From an uncultured Clostridia bacterium (GTDB lineage Bacteria > Bacillota > Clostridia > Christensenellales > Borkfalkiaceae), in the NCBI GenBank assembly GCA_959605945.1, contig CAUHGY010000051.1, positions 1 through 12,951 of the forward strand: a stretch of DNA of 12,951 nt, in the 5' to 3' direction. The notes below the pieces were generated by a model. The model had not been told where the DNA came from. It was given only the letters and a program-made list of their open reading frames with translations, and did not search any database. Within the stretch, counting starts at the first letter, position 1. Every line of letters starts with the position of its first letter. Shown in pieces: positions 1 to 5,940 of the stretch. A program made the translations under genes and the position numbers.

Positions 1-130
1 GTAACTGTACCACGAAAGGTATAAAAATGAAGAAGTTTATAATTAGAGTTGCAATTAGTTTATTGAATATCAGAGCTTTTCTGCGGCAGAATTTTAGTGG
101 GGAAAATAATTCCCGCGACGCCTTTATAAC

Positions 131-168
131 AAAAATAGAGCAACCGCGTGTTAGAATGCGGTTGCTCT
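131..168 (-). terminator. Rho-independent terminator of the XRE-HEPN gene
   Basis: An 11-bp perfect stem (137-147 with 158-168, 10-nt loop) is followed on the minus strand by ATTTTTG. It lies about 40 nt past the stop codon of the minus-strand gene ending at 206. The arm abuts a TGGCGGAG at 169-176 that matches the 3' end of the tRNA-Ser gene at 2729, so it may originally have been a tRNA terminator. Confidence 0.8.
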
Positions 169-205
169 TGGCGGAGCGTTAGTAACGTAAATCGAATTCT
201 AATTG

Positions 206-2125
206 TTATAACGAATAAACAATTTTTATCCAAGTTTTTAAAATAGGCTCTGTATAGTAAAACTTTCCGCTTTGGTGCATAATCCCATTTCTTGCTTTTC
301 TTAAATTGTGAAGCATTTTACACTCAAAATCACTAATTGTATTCAAATTGTGGGCTTTATCAATCATATCAATTAAGTCCATATTTTGTTCTGCAAATTT
401 TTCTTTTAATTTGCGTTCCAAAACCATTGTCAAGTTGACAATTACATACTCTAACTTTCCTTCTTCCAAACTCTTTAGCAGAATATCTTTTGAAACATTA
501 TTATCAATCTCAACATTTGAATTTGCGGTTTCTTTACTGCTAAAATATAATGCAACGTTTTGTTTCAATATATTGGTAAAGGCTACGTTGTCGTCTATTG
601 TTGCTCCTGCTGATAGCAATGTATCTAAAATATCGTATCTATCGGGGTGCTTTTCTAATATGGCTTTTAATGCGGTATTTAGATTTTGTATATTATCGTC
701 TACGTTTAAGGCGTGAATATAAAATCTAATATCACTGCAATCCGCATTAACAACGTCCAATAATGTTACAGAATTTGTTTGCTCTTCTGGAAACTTTGCA
801 AACAAATCATAATCATCAGCACAAATCACGTCAGAAATTGATAACGCATTTTCTGCAAATAATTGTTCTCTACGTTGTTTATCGGAAATTGTTGCATTGT
901 CTTTTATTTTACTTATACGTTTTTGTCGCTTTGCCTCATCATATAATGCGTTCAATTCTTGAGTGTCAGGAGCAAATACGACTTTGCTTTCGTAATTTAA
1001 TATACCTTTTGTTGAATCTTTAACGATTCCACGGTTGTAATTGACAAATATATTAGTCCAATTGTCATCAAGATTGGAAATAGCCAACTCAACTATCTTT
1101 TTATCAATCGTGATTAGTTTTCCAATAATTGTAGTTCTTCCATAACTTCCAGCATCATTTCTTAACAAATAACCATTTTGAAGTTTATAGAAAACTTGAC
1201 TTTCATACGTTAACTCGTTATATATTTTTATCGTTTTTGCTGTATCTAAGTTAATTTGCTGTATAAAATCTGACAATAATTCAAATCGTTTCGTTTTGTA
1301 AAGTTGTTCGATTATATTTTGTTCTAAAAAGTAAAATGTTCCGTTTATAGTTCCCCAATCAGCGACACTCGAACCGTAATTTATAGAATTCGATTGAAAT
1401 GCTCTATAGGTAGAGATATATTCGACTATCCTATTTGAAACTGCAGGGCAGTTAAATATATACTCAAATATATCAGGCGATACTAAATATGCTGTTTTAG
1501 GATCATATGTATGCCTATAACTGGTATGAATAATTTGTACTGAACCATTTGACTTTAATTGCTGTGTTTTATCTCCAACAGCAAAACTTAAAAAATCGAT
1601 AGTCTTAAAAAACTCAAGACAATCCGAATCACATGCCATTTTGATTAGAGTATCGATATGCTCATATATTGACCCAACTAATGTGCAACAGTTATAATGC
1701 GAGGGTTTTAGTTTAATACCACTTCTAACACAAGCATTAAAAATTTTTGTGCTTTTATTTTCGATAATACTGGCAATGGCAGAATTATCACTGTTAAAAT
1801 CATCGAAATATGTTTTTGACGGGTAATCATACTTGATATAGTTTTCTACATCATCTTTTTTGATTAGGTAAAACATACGCTTGTTTGAATCCATGTCATC
1901 AAGAGAAATTGTCTCGTCAATTTTACCCATCATTAAAAAATCAATGCTTACATCAAATAATTTTGCAAGCGTAGGAAACTGTGATATTTCAGGTAAACCT
2001 GATTCGCTTTCCCATTTGCTAACGGCTTTGTCGCTAACATTCAATTTTTCAGCGAGTTCAACCTGTGTCCAACCTTTTGATTTGCGCAGACTGGCAATTG
2101 TTTTTCCGATACTATGTTCGTCCAT
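206..2125 (-). CDS. XRE-family helix-turn-helix protein with C-terminal HEPN-like domain
   Basis: The protein has 639 residues. Residues 5-66 are a clear XRE/Cro-type DNA-binding domain (TQVELAEKL at 20-28, then SDKAVSKWE at 31-39). Residues 70-490 match nothing I recognise. Residues 491-516 resemble a single ankyrin-like repeat (DILDTLLSAGATID). Residues about 553-639 are helical and end in RNGIMH at 612-617, the RNxxxH form of the Rx4-6H motif of HEPN ribonucleases. The start is supported by AGGAGT at 2132-2137 and by a promoter just upstream. The gene is monocistronic and AT-richer than the nrd genes, and it sits beside tRNA-Ser, which suggests acquisition. Inference: a DNA-binding regulator carrying an RNA-cleaving or RNA-binding effector, as in defence or toxin-like systems. 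A HEPN fold without catalysis, or a purely regulatory role, is also possible. The HTH is certain; the HEPN call is moderate. Confidence 0.85.
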   Translation of the reverse strand: MDEHSIGKTIASLRKSKGWTQVELAEKLNVSDKAVSKWESESGLPEISQFPTLAKLFDVSIDFLMMGKIDETISLDDMDSNKRMFYLIKKDDVENYIKYDYPSKTYFDDFNSDNSAIASIIENKSTKIFNACVRSGIKLKPSHYNCCTLVGSIYEHIDTLIKMACDSDCLEFFKTIDFLSFAVGDKTQQLKSNGSVQIIHTSYRHTYDPKTAYLVSPDIFEYIFNCPAVSNRIVEYISTYRAFQSNSINYGSSVADWGTINGTFYFLEQNIIEQLYKTKRFELLSDFIQQINLDTAKTIKIYNELTYESQVFYKLQNGYLLRNDAGSYGRTTIIGKLITIDKKIVELAISNLDDNWTNIFVNYNRGIVKDSTKGILNYESKVVFAPDTQELNALYDEAKRQKRISKIKDNATISDKQRREQLFAENALSISDVICADDYDLFAKFPEEQTNSVTLLDVVNADCSDIRFYIHALNVDDNIQNLNTALKAILEKHPDRYDILDTLLSAGATIDDNVAFTNILKQNVALYFSSKETANSNVEIDNNVSKDILLKSLEEGKLEYVIVNLTMVLERKLKEKFAEQNMDLIDMIDKAHNLNTISDFECKMLHNLRKARNGIMHQSGKFYYTEPILKTWIKIVYSL

Positions 2126-2131
2126 ATTTAA

Positions 2132-2137
2132 ACTCCT
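2132..2137 (-). promoter_or_regulatory. RBS of the XRE-HEPN gene
   Basis: AGGAGT on the minus strand, 6 nt before the ATG at 2125. It fixes this start. Confidence 0.8.
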
Positions 2138-2152
2138 GTTTTTTATGATTCT

Positions 2153-2181
2153 ATTTTAGCAAAGTTGCCACAAAAAGTAAA
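2153..2181 (-). promoter_or_regulatory. Sigma-A promoter of the XRE-HEPN gene
   Basis: On the minus strand, TTTACT (2176-2181), a 17-bp spacer and TAAAAT (2153-2158), about 28 bp upstream of the start codon. It lies just downstream of two inverted repeats that may be operators. Confidence 0.65.
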
Positions 2182-2192
2182 CCTACTTATAA

Positions 2193-2209
2193 TCTACACG
2201 CAAAGTAGA
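2193..2209. promoter_or_regulatory. Candidate operator, TCTAC-N7-GTAGA
   Basis: Inverted repeat TCTAC(2193-2197)/GTAGA(2205-2209), beginning 12 bp upstream of the -35 box of the XRE-HEPN gene. The same half-sites recur at 2234-2248. A self-binding site for the XRE protein is an inference. Confidence 0.45.
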
Positions 2210-2233
2210 ATGATTAAACTCAAACAACAAAAC

Positions 2234-2248
2234 TCTACGCTACGTAGA
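2234..2248. promoter_or_regulatory. Candidate operator, TCTAC-N5-GTAGA
   Basis: Second inverted repeat with the same half-sites, TCTAC(2234-2238)/GTAGA(2244-2248), about 40 bp from the first. The spacer differs (5 versus 7 bp), so the two may differ in affinity or one may be degenerate. Confidence 0.45.
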
Positions 2249-2313
2249 ATTATACAGCATTTATTATAAAAAGCCAATATTTCAATGCTTAAAACTTTAA
2301 ATGGCACTTTGGC

Positions 2314-2364
2314 GGGTGCTTGAATAAACGAGCGGCTCGGCTGCGCCTCGCCGTTCAAGCACCC
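2314..2364. repeat. Inverted repeat / hairpin with 11-bp perfect stem
   Basis: GGGTGCTTGAA (2314-2324) pairs perfectly with TTCAAGCACCC (2354-2364). The 29-nt loop is GC-rich and holds its own small stem (CGAG 2329-2332 with CTCG 2336-2339). There is no U-tract on either strand, so it does not look like a terminator. It is the first of three consecutive structures between the XRE-HEPN gene and tRNA-Ser. It could be part of a non-coding RNA or an extragenic palindromic repeat. Confidence 0.6.
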
Positions 2365-2390
2365 ACCATAACAACAACGGAGCAAAGCGA

Positions 2391-2474
2391 AACTCAAAAG
2401 CGCACGGGAACGGGCGTTCGCCGCTGAACCGCTTGGCGATCCGCCCTTATCTCCCGTGCGACTGTATTTGAGTT
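2391..2474. repeat. 84-nt nested multi-stem hairpin, possible ncRNA
   Basis: Four co-axial stems nest. AACTCAAA (2391-2398) pairs with TTTGAGTT (2467-2474), CGCACGGGA (2401-2409) with TCCCGTGCG (2452-2460), GGGCG (2412-2416) with CGCCC (2442-2446), and TCGCC (2418-2422) with GGCGA (2435-2439). The terminal loop has 12 nt. No reading frame with a ribosome site covers it and no U-tract follows. Its much higher GC than the flanks and the perfect outer stems argue for selected structure. The strand of any transcript is unknown. Confidence 0.6.
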
Positions 2475-2490
2475 GTAACGCTAATGTATA

Positions 2491-2520
2491 CCGTCGGTAT
2501 CCGTATATCGACGGCTTTTG
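2491..2520 (+). terminator. 10-bp hairpin followed by CTTTTG, possible terminator
   Basis: Stem 2491-2500 with 2505-2514 (one G-U pair) closes a CCGT tetraloop and is followed by CTTTTG. It could end a plus-strand transcript covering the two hairpins before it. The U-tract is short, so the terminator call is weak, though the stem itself is clear. Confidence 0.35.
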
Positions 2521-2683
2521 CCTGTTTAGTACCGCTTAACTGCCGTTATACCGTCCTTTCAGGTACGGAAAAGTATCCTTTTGGCTACTCACGCTATAAG
2601 CGCAAAATAAGATATAATTGTTTATAGAAGATTAACTTTGCTTTGGCGGCGTTTAATATGCACTGATAGAAAAACGAAAAGGA

Positions 2684-2726
2684 ATAAAGAAAAAGAACCT
2701 AAACCGAGGGTTCGATTTAGGTTCTT
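2684..2726 (-). terminator. Terminator of tRNA-Ser
   Basis: An 11-bp perfect stem (2693-2703 with 2716-2726, 12-nt loop) is followed on the minus strand by TTTCTTTAT. It starts two bases after the encoded CCA of the tRNA. Confidence 0.9.
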
Positions 2727-2728
2727 AC

Positions 2729-2816
2729 TGGCGGAGAGAAGAGGATTCGAACCTCCGATACCTTGCGGTATACACGCTTTCCAAGCGTGCACATTAGACC
2801 TCTCTGACATCTCTCC
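2729..2816 (-). tRNA. tRNA-Ser(GGA)
   Basis: On the minus strand, the acceptor stem GGAGAGA (2810-2816) pairs with TCTCTCC (2733-2739). The anticodon stem CACGC/GCGTG encloses the loop TTGGAAA, giving anticodon GGA at 2780-2782 (reads UCC/UCU). A long variable arm with its own stem (class II tRNA) is present, then a T-arm with GGTTCGAATCC. The discriminator is G, as expected for serine, and CCA is encoded. The gene is 88 nt long with its own promoter and terminator. Serine tRNA genes are common integration sites, and the AT-rich DNA on its 3' side fits that. Confidence 0.97.
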
Positions 2817-2834
2817 GTCTGCGGTCCGTGAAAT

Positions 2835-2863
2835 ATTGTAATATATTTCGAAAAAAAACGCAA
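2835..2863 (-). promoter_or_regulatory. Promoter of tRNA-Ser
   Basis: On the minus strand, TTGCGT (2858-2863), a 17-bp spacer and TACAAT (2835-2840). Transcription would start about 12 nt before the mature 5' end. Confidence 0.65.
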
Positions 2864-2916
2864 GTTAATTATAAGACTATTAAAAAATAATTTATAAAAA
2901 AATTTTTATTAAACCA

Positions 2917-2945
2917 TATACAAAACAATTTTAATATTGTATAAT
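2917..2945 (+). promoter_or_regulatory. Promoter of the small membrane-protein gene
   Basis: TATACA (2917-2922), a 17-bp spacer and a consensus TATAAT (2940-2945), followed by a short leader of about 28 nt before the start at 2979. Confidence 0.5.
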
Positions 2946-2978
2946 AATTATAAGAAAATATTTAATGGAGGTGTTGTC

Positions 2979-3200
2979 ATGACTTGGTTTAACAAATTGA
3001 ACCGTCTGGTTCAGATTATTTTGCTGTTGATACCCGGCGTCAACTGGGTGGTTGAACTGATTGTCAGATGGTCCACATGGTTGAAAAAGGGCGGATTGAT
3101 AAGGCTTGTAATTTCTATTCTTACTATTCCTTTCGGCATTATATTCGGCTGGATCGATCTTATCTGGGTGTTGCTGTTTAAGAAACTTTTCTTGCAGTAA
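2979..3200 (+). CDS. Small two-helix membrane protein, unknown function
   Basis: The gene encodes 73 residues. I choose the ATG at 2979 because GGAGGTG (2967-2973) lies 5 nt before it; the in-frame ATG 14 codons upstream lacks such a site and overlaps the -10 box. Residues about 10-32 (ending in LIPGVNWVVELIV) and 43-69 are strongly hydrophobic, separated by a basic stretch with WLKKGG, and the tail is KKLFLQ. This fits a small inner-membrane protein with two helices. I do not recognise a named family. The gene has its own promoter and terminator, so it is a monocistronic unit between tRNA-Ser and the nrd operon. The perfect ribosome site and clean composition make it a real gene, but nothing in the sequence gives a function. 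Confidence 0.8.
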   Translation: MTWFNKLNRLVQIILLLIPGVNWVVELIVRWSTWLKKGGLIRLVISILTIPFGIIFGWIDLIWVLLFKKLFLQ

Positions 3201-3245
3201 GACGGGAAATTTAGGTTGCTTTTTAATTTGATTTTGATTTCGTAT

Positions 3246-3318
3246 CCGGGGGCGAAACGCCTTGGAAATCTTGAATGATTTCAAGATTTTCAAAAGTTTC
3301 GTTCTCGGGTTCTTTTTT
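3246..3318 (+). terminator. Terminator after the small membrane-protein gene
   Basis: A long imperfect stem is capped by a perfect 10-bp stem (3266-3275 with 3280-3289, loop TGAT). It is extended by CGAAAC (3253-3258) with GTTTCG (3296-3301) and some CC/GG pairs further out, then six T at 3313-3318. It insulates the nrd promoter from upstream transcription. Confidence 0.8.
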
Positions 3319-3325
3319 AAATAAA

Positions 3326-3341
3326 CCACAATATATTGTGT
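3326..3341. promoter_or_regulatory. NrdR box 1
   Basis: CCACAATATATTGTGT matches the NrdR-box consensus acaCwAtATaTwGtgt at all but the first position. It lies 40 bp upstream of the nrdD -35 box. NrdR is the ATP/dATP-sensing repressor of ribonucleotide reductase genes. Confidence 0.88.
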
Positions 3342-3357
3342 GTGGGTAAAAAAATAT

Positions 3358-3373
3358 TTACAAAATATTGGGC
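3358..3373. promoter_or_regulatory. NrdR box 2
   Basis: TTACAAAATATTGGGC keeps the core CAA-ATATTG of the NrdR consensus. Its centre is exactly 32 bp (three helical turns) from box 1, the usual spacing of paired NrdR boxes. It lies just before the -35 box. Confidence 0.75.
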
Positions 3374-3380
3374 GAAAGCA

Positions 3381-3409
3381 TTGACAAAAAAGAGATATCG
3401 TGTTATATT
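3381..3409 (+). promoter_or_regulatory. Sigma-A promoter of the nrdD operon
   Basis: Consensus TTGACA (3381-3386), 17-bp spacer, TATATT (3404-3409). Predicted start near 3416, which leaves a leader of about 155 nt. Confidence 0.85.
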
Positions 3410-3415
3410 AATATC

Positions 3416-3570
3416 ACCCTTAAAAGCGCGCGGCTGTACGGGCAGAGGAATGTAAAATACTTTGCGGAAACGGGAGTTTTTTTATTTTTCAGTCGGCCGC
3501 CTACAAACATTACAGGAATTAAAAAGTATTAAGACTTACATTATATTTTCAGTTATCGGGAGGAAGAAAA
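3416..3570 (+). promoter_or_regulatory. 155-nt nrdD leader, possibly structured
   Basis: The leader contains a candidate stem GCAGAG (3442-3447) with CTTTGC (3460-3465). A longer-range pairing of GGCTG (3432-3436) with CAGTC (3490-3494) is also possible. In between is a T-rich run (3477-3489) after CGGGAG. It matches no riboswitch class I can recognise. The ribosome site GGGAGGAAG (3558-3566) sits before the ATG at 3571. Whether it controls expression cannot be told from sequence alone. Confidence 0.4.
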
Positions 3571-5940
3571 ATGTTTCAGGTAAAGAAGAGAGACGGAAAA
3601 CTGGTTGATTTCGATATGTCGAAAATCACCACGGCTTTGAGCAAAGCTTTTAACGCCAGGCAGATAAATTATACTGCCGATATTCTCAATATGCTGGCGC
3701 TCAGAGTGTCTGCCGATTTTGCAAAAAAAATCAAAGACAACGTTATCAGCGTCGAAGATATTCAGGACAGCGCGGAAGTCGTTTTAATTCAGTCGGGATA
3801 TGTCGACGTTGCCAAGAGCTATATTCTTTACCGCAAACAGCGCGAGAAGGTCAGAAACATCAACGAAACGCTTCTCGACTATAAAAAGATCGTCAACGAT
3901 TATGTTAAGGTTTCCGATTGGCGGGTAAAGGAAAACTCTACCGTTACCTATTCTGTCGGCGGGCTTATTTTGTCCAACAGCGGCGCCGTTACCGCCAATT
4001 ACTGGCTTTCGGAGATATACGATGAGGAGATCGGCAACGCGCACAGAAATGCCGATATACATATTCACGACCTTTCCATGCTCACCGGTTACTGCGCGGG
4101 ATGGTCTCTCAAACAGCTGATAAAAGAGGGCCTTGGCGGAGTGCCTGGTAAAATAACGTCTTCTCCCGCGAGCCATCTTTCCACGCTGTGCAATCAGATG
4201 GTCAACTTTCTCGGCATAATGCAGAACGAGTGGGCGGGCGCGCAGGCATTTTCGTCGTTCGATACATATCTTGCGCCTTTTGTCAAAGTGGATAATTTAA
4301 GCTATAAAGAAGTTAAACAGTGCATACAGTCGTTTATTTACGGTGTAAACACGCCTTCGAGATGGGGTACGCAGTCGCCGTTTACCAACATCACGCTCGA
4401 CTGGGTGGTTCCCAACGACCTTGCCGAGATGAACGCTATAGTCGGCGGAAAAGAATGCGATTTCAAATATAAAGACTGCGTAAAAGAGATGGCGATGGTC
4501 AATAAGGCGTTTATCGAGATCATGATTGAAGGCGACGCCAACGGCAGGGGATTCCAGTATCCCATTCCCACATATTCCATTACCAAAGACTTCGATTGGT
4601 CGGAGACCGAGAACAATAAACTGCTTTTCGAAATGACCGCAAAATACGGCACGCCTTATTTTTCCAACTATATCAACAGCGACATGGAACCGAGCGACGT
4701 CCGCAGTATGTGCTGCCGTCTGAGACTTGATCTGAGAGAACTTCGCAAAAAGTCCGGCGGATTTTTCGGCAGCGGCGAAAGCACGGGGTCGATAGGCGTA
4801 GTAACCATAAATATGCCGCGCATAGCGTATCTCTCCAAGAACGAAAGCGAATTTTACGACAGGCTGACGCACATGCTCGATATTTCTGCCCGCTCTCTCA
4901 AAGTAAAACGCGACACCATAACCAAACTTCTCGAAGCGGGGCTTTATCCGTACACCAAGCGTTATCTCGGCACATTCGACAATCATTTTTCCACAATAGG
5001 TCTTGTGGGCATGAACGAAGCGTGTCTCAACGCCAAATGGATAGGTAAAGATCTTACTGACAAAGAATCTCAGGCGTTTACCAAAAACGTGCTTAACTTC
5101 ATGAGGAACAAGCTTTCCGATTATCAGGAGATGTACGGAGATCTTTACAATCTCGAAGCGACCCCCGCGGAGTCGACGTCTTTCCGCCTTGCCAAGCACG
5201 ACAGGAAGAGATACCCCGATATAATAACCGCTTCCGATTGCGATAAAGTGCCTTATTACACCAACAGCTCTCATCTTCCCGTCGGCTATACGGACGATAT
5301 ATTCTCGGCGCTTGACATTCAGGATGAATTGCAGACGCTTTACACTTCGGGCACGGTGTTCCATGCTTTCCTCGGACAGAAACTTCCCGACTGGAAGTCT
5401 GCCGCATCGCTTGTCAGAAAGATTGCGGAAAATTATAAGCTGCCGTATTACACAATGTCTCCCACATATTCGGTGTGCGCCGATCACGGTTATATAACGG
5501 GCGAAGTGTATAAATGCCCCATCTGCGGTAAGACGACAGAAGTTTACAGCCGTATCACCGGTTACTACCGCCCGGTTCAGAACTGGAATGACGGTAAGCG
5601 AGAAGAGTTCAGAGAGAGAAAAGTTTACGACGTCGAACATTCGAGATTTAACCGTAAGCAACATACAGCCGAAAGCGAAAAAGAAAAAAGCCGGCCGGAA
5701 GTTTCGGCGGAAGGTCCTGTTCTGTTTACCAGGAACGGCTGCCCTAACTGCAAGACGTCCAAGATGATGCTCGATAAAGCGGGCATTGCGTATACTGTTG
5801 TCAACGCCGAAGAAGATAAGGAAACGACGTTGAAGTTCGGCATCAAAAAGGCTCCGACGCTGGTGGTACCCGACGGAGACGGATTCAAAACGTACGATAA
5901 CGCAAGCGAAATCAGAAAATATATAGAGAGTATCAACTGA
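3571..5940 (+). CDS. nrdD: Anaerobic (class III) ribonucleoside-triphosphate reductase fused to a glutaredoxin-like domain
   Basis: The enzyme reduces ribonucleoside triphosphates to dNTPs with a glycyl radical in anoxic cytoplasm. Residues 1-95 form an ATP-cone (allosteric activity domain). Residues about 100-690 are the NrdD barrel and radical domain: C175 and C381/C382 are the likely active-site cysteines, C635/H639 and C649/C652 the metal site, and RITGYY with G664 the glycyl radical. Ordinary NrdD ends shortly after this loop. Here a charged linker (about 697-714) leads into residues 716-789, a glutaredoxin/NrdH-like fold with CPNC (C724, C727) and the cis-proline motif APT (P762). Inference: the fused domain re-reduces the active-site cysteines, so the enzyme may be redoxin-dependent rather than formate-dependent. 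The stop overlaps the start of the reductase gene (TGATG). The operon is preceded by two NrdR boxes, and the activase nrdG lies 1.8 kb away. Function is certain; the electron path is inferred. Confidence 0.97.
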   Translation: MFQVKKRDGKLVDFDMSKITTALSKAFNARQINYTADILNMLALRVSADFAKKIKDNVISVEDIQDSAEVVLIQSGYVDVAKSYILYRKQREKVRNINETLLDYKKIVNDYVKVSDWRVKENSTVTYSVGGLILSNSGAVTANYWLSEIYDEEIGNAHRNADIHIHDLSMLTGYCAGWSLKQLIKEGLGGVPGKITSSPASHLSTLCNQMVNFLGIMQNEWAGAQAFSSFDTYLAPFVKVDNLSYKEVKQCIQSFIYGVNTPSRWGTQSPFTNITLDWVVPNDLAEMNAIVGGKECDFKYKDCVKEMAMVNKAFIEIMIEGDANGRGFQYPIPTYSITKDFDWSETENNKLLFEMTAKYGTPYFSNYINSDMEPSDVRSMCCRLRLDLRELRKKSGGFFGSGESTGSIGVVTINMPRIAYLSKNESEFYDRLTHMLDISARSLKVKRDTITKLLEAGLYPYTKRYLGTFDNHFSTIGLVGMNEACLNAKWIGKDLTDKESQAFTKNVLNFMRNKLSDYQEMYGDLYNLEATPAESTSFRLAKHDRKRYPDIITASDCDKVPYYTNSSHLPVGYTDDIFSALDIQDELQTLYTSGTVFHAFLGQKLPDWKSAASLVRKIAENYKLPYYTMSPTYSVCADHGYITGEVYKCPICGKTTEVYSRITGYYRPVQNWNDGKREEFRERKVYDVEHSRFNRKQHTAESEKEKSRPEVSAEGPVLFTRNGCPNCKTSKMMLDKAGIAYTVVNAEEDKETTLKFGIKKAPTLVVPDGDGFKTYDNASEIRKYIESIN

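Noticed and set aside
27..182. Plus-strand frame of 51 codons starting at 27
   Set aside because: It runs through the terminator hairpin at 137-168 and has no good ribosome site; probably chance.
2391..2474. Integron attC site
   Set aside because: The nested hairpin looks superficially like attC, but I find no matching core (GTTRRRY) and inverse core, and no integron integrase in the window.
2310..2520. Retron or group II intron RNA
   Set aside because: No reverse transcriptase is encoded nearby and the group II domain V pattern is absent.
2638..2841. Plus-strand reading frame across the tRNA
   Set aside because: It is antisense to tRNA-Ser and its terminator; tRNA structure explains the sequence.
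4297..5664. Long minus-strand open frame (455 codons) inside nrdD
   Set aside because: A composition shadow opposite nrdD; the product has no motif and no start signals.
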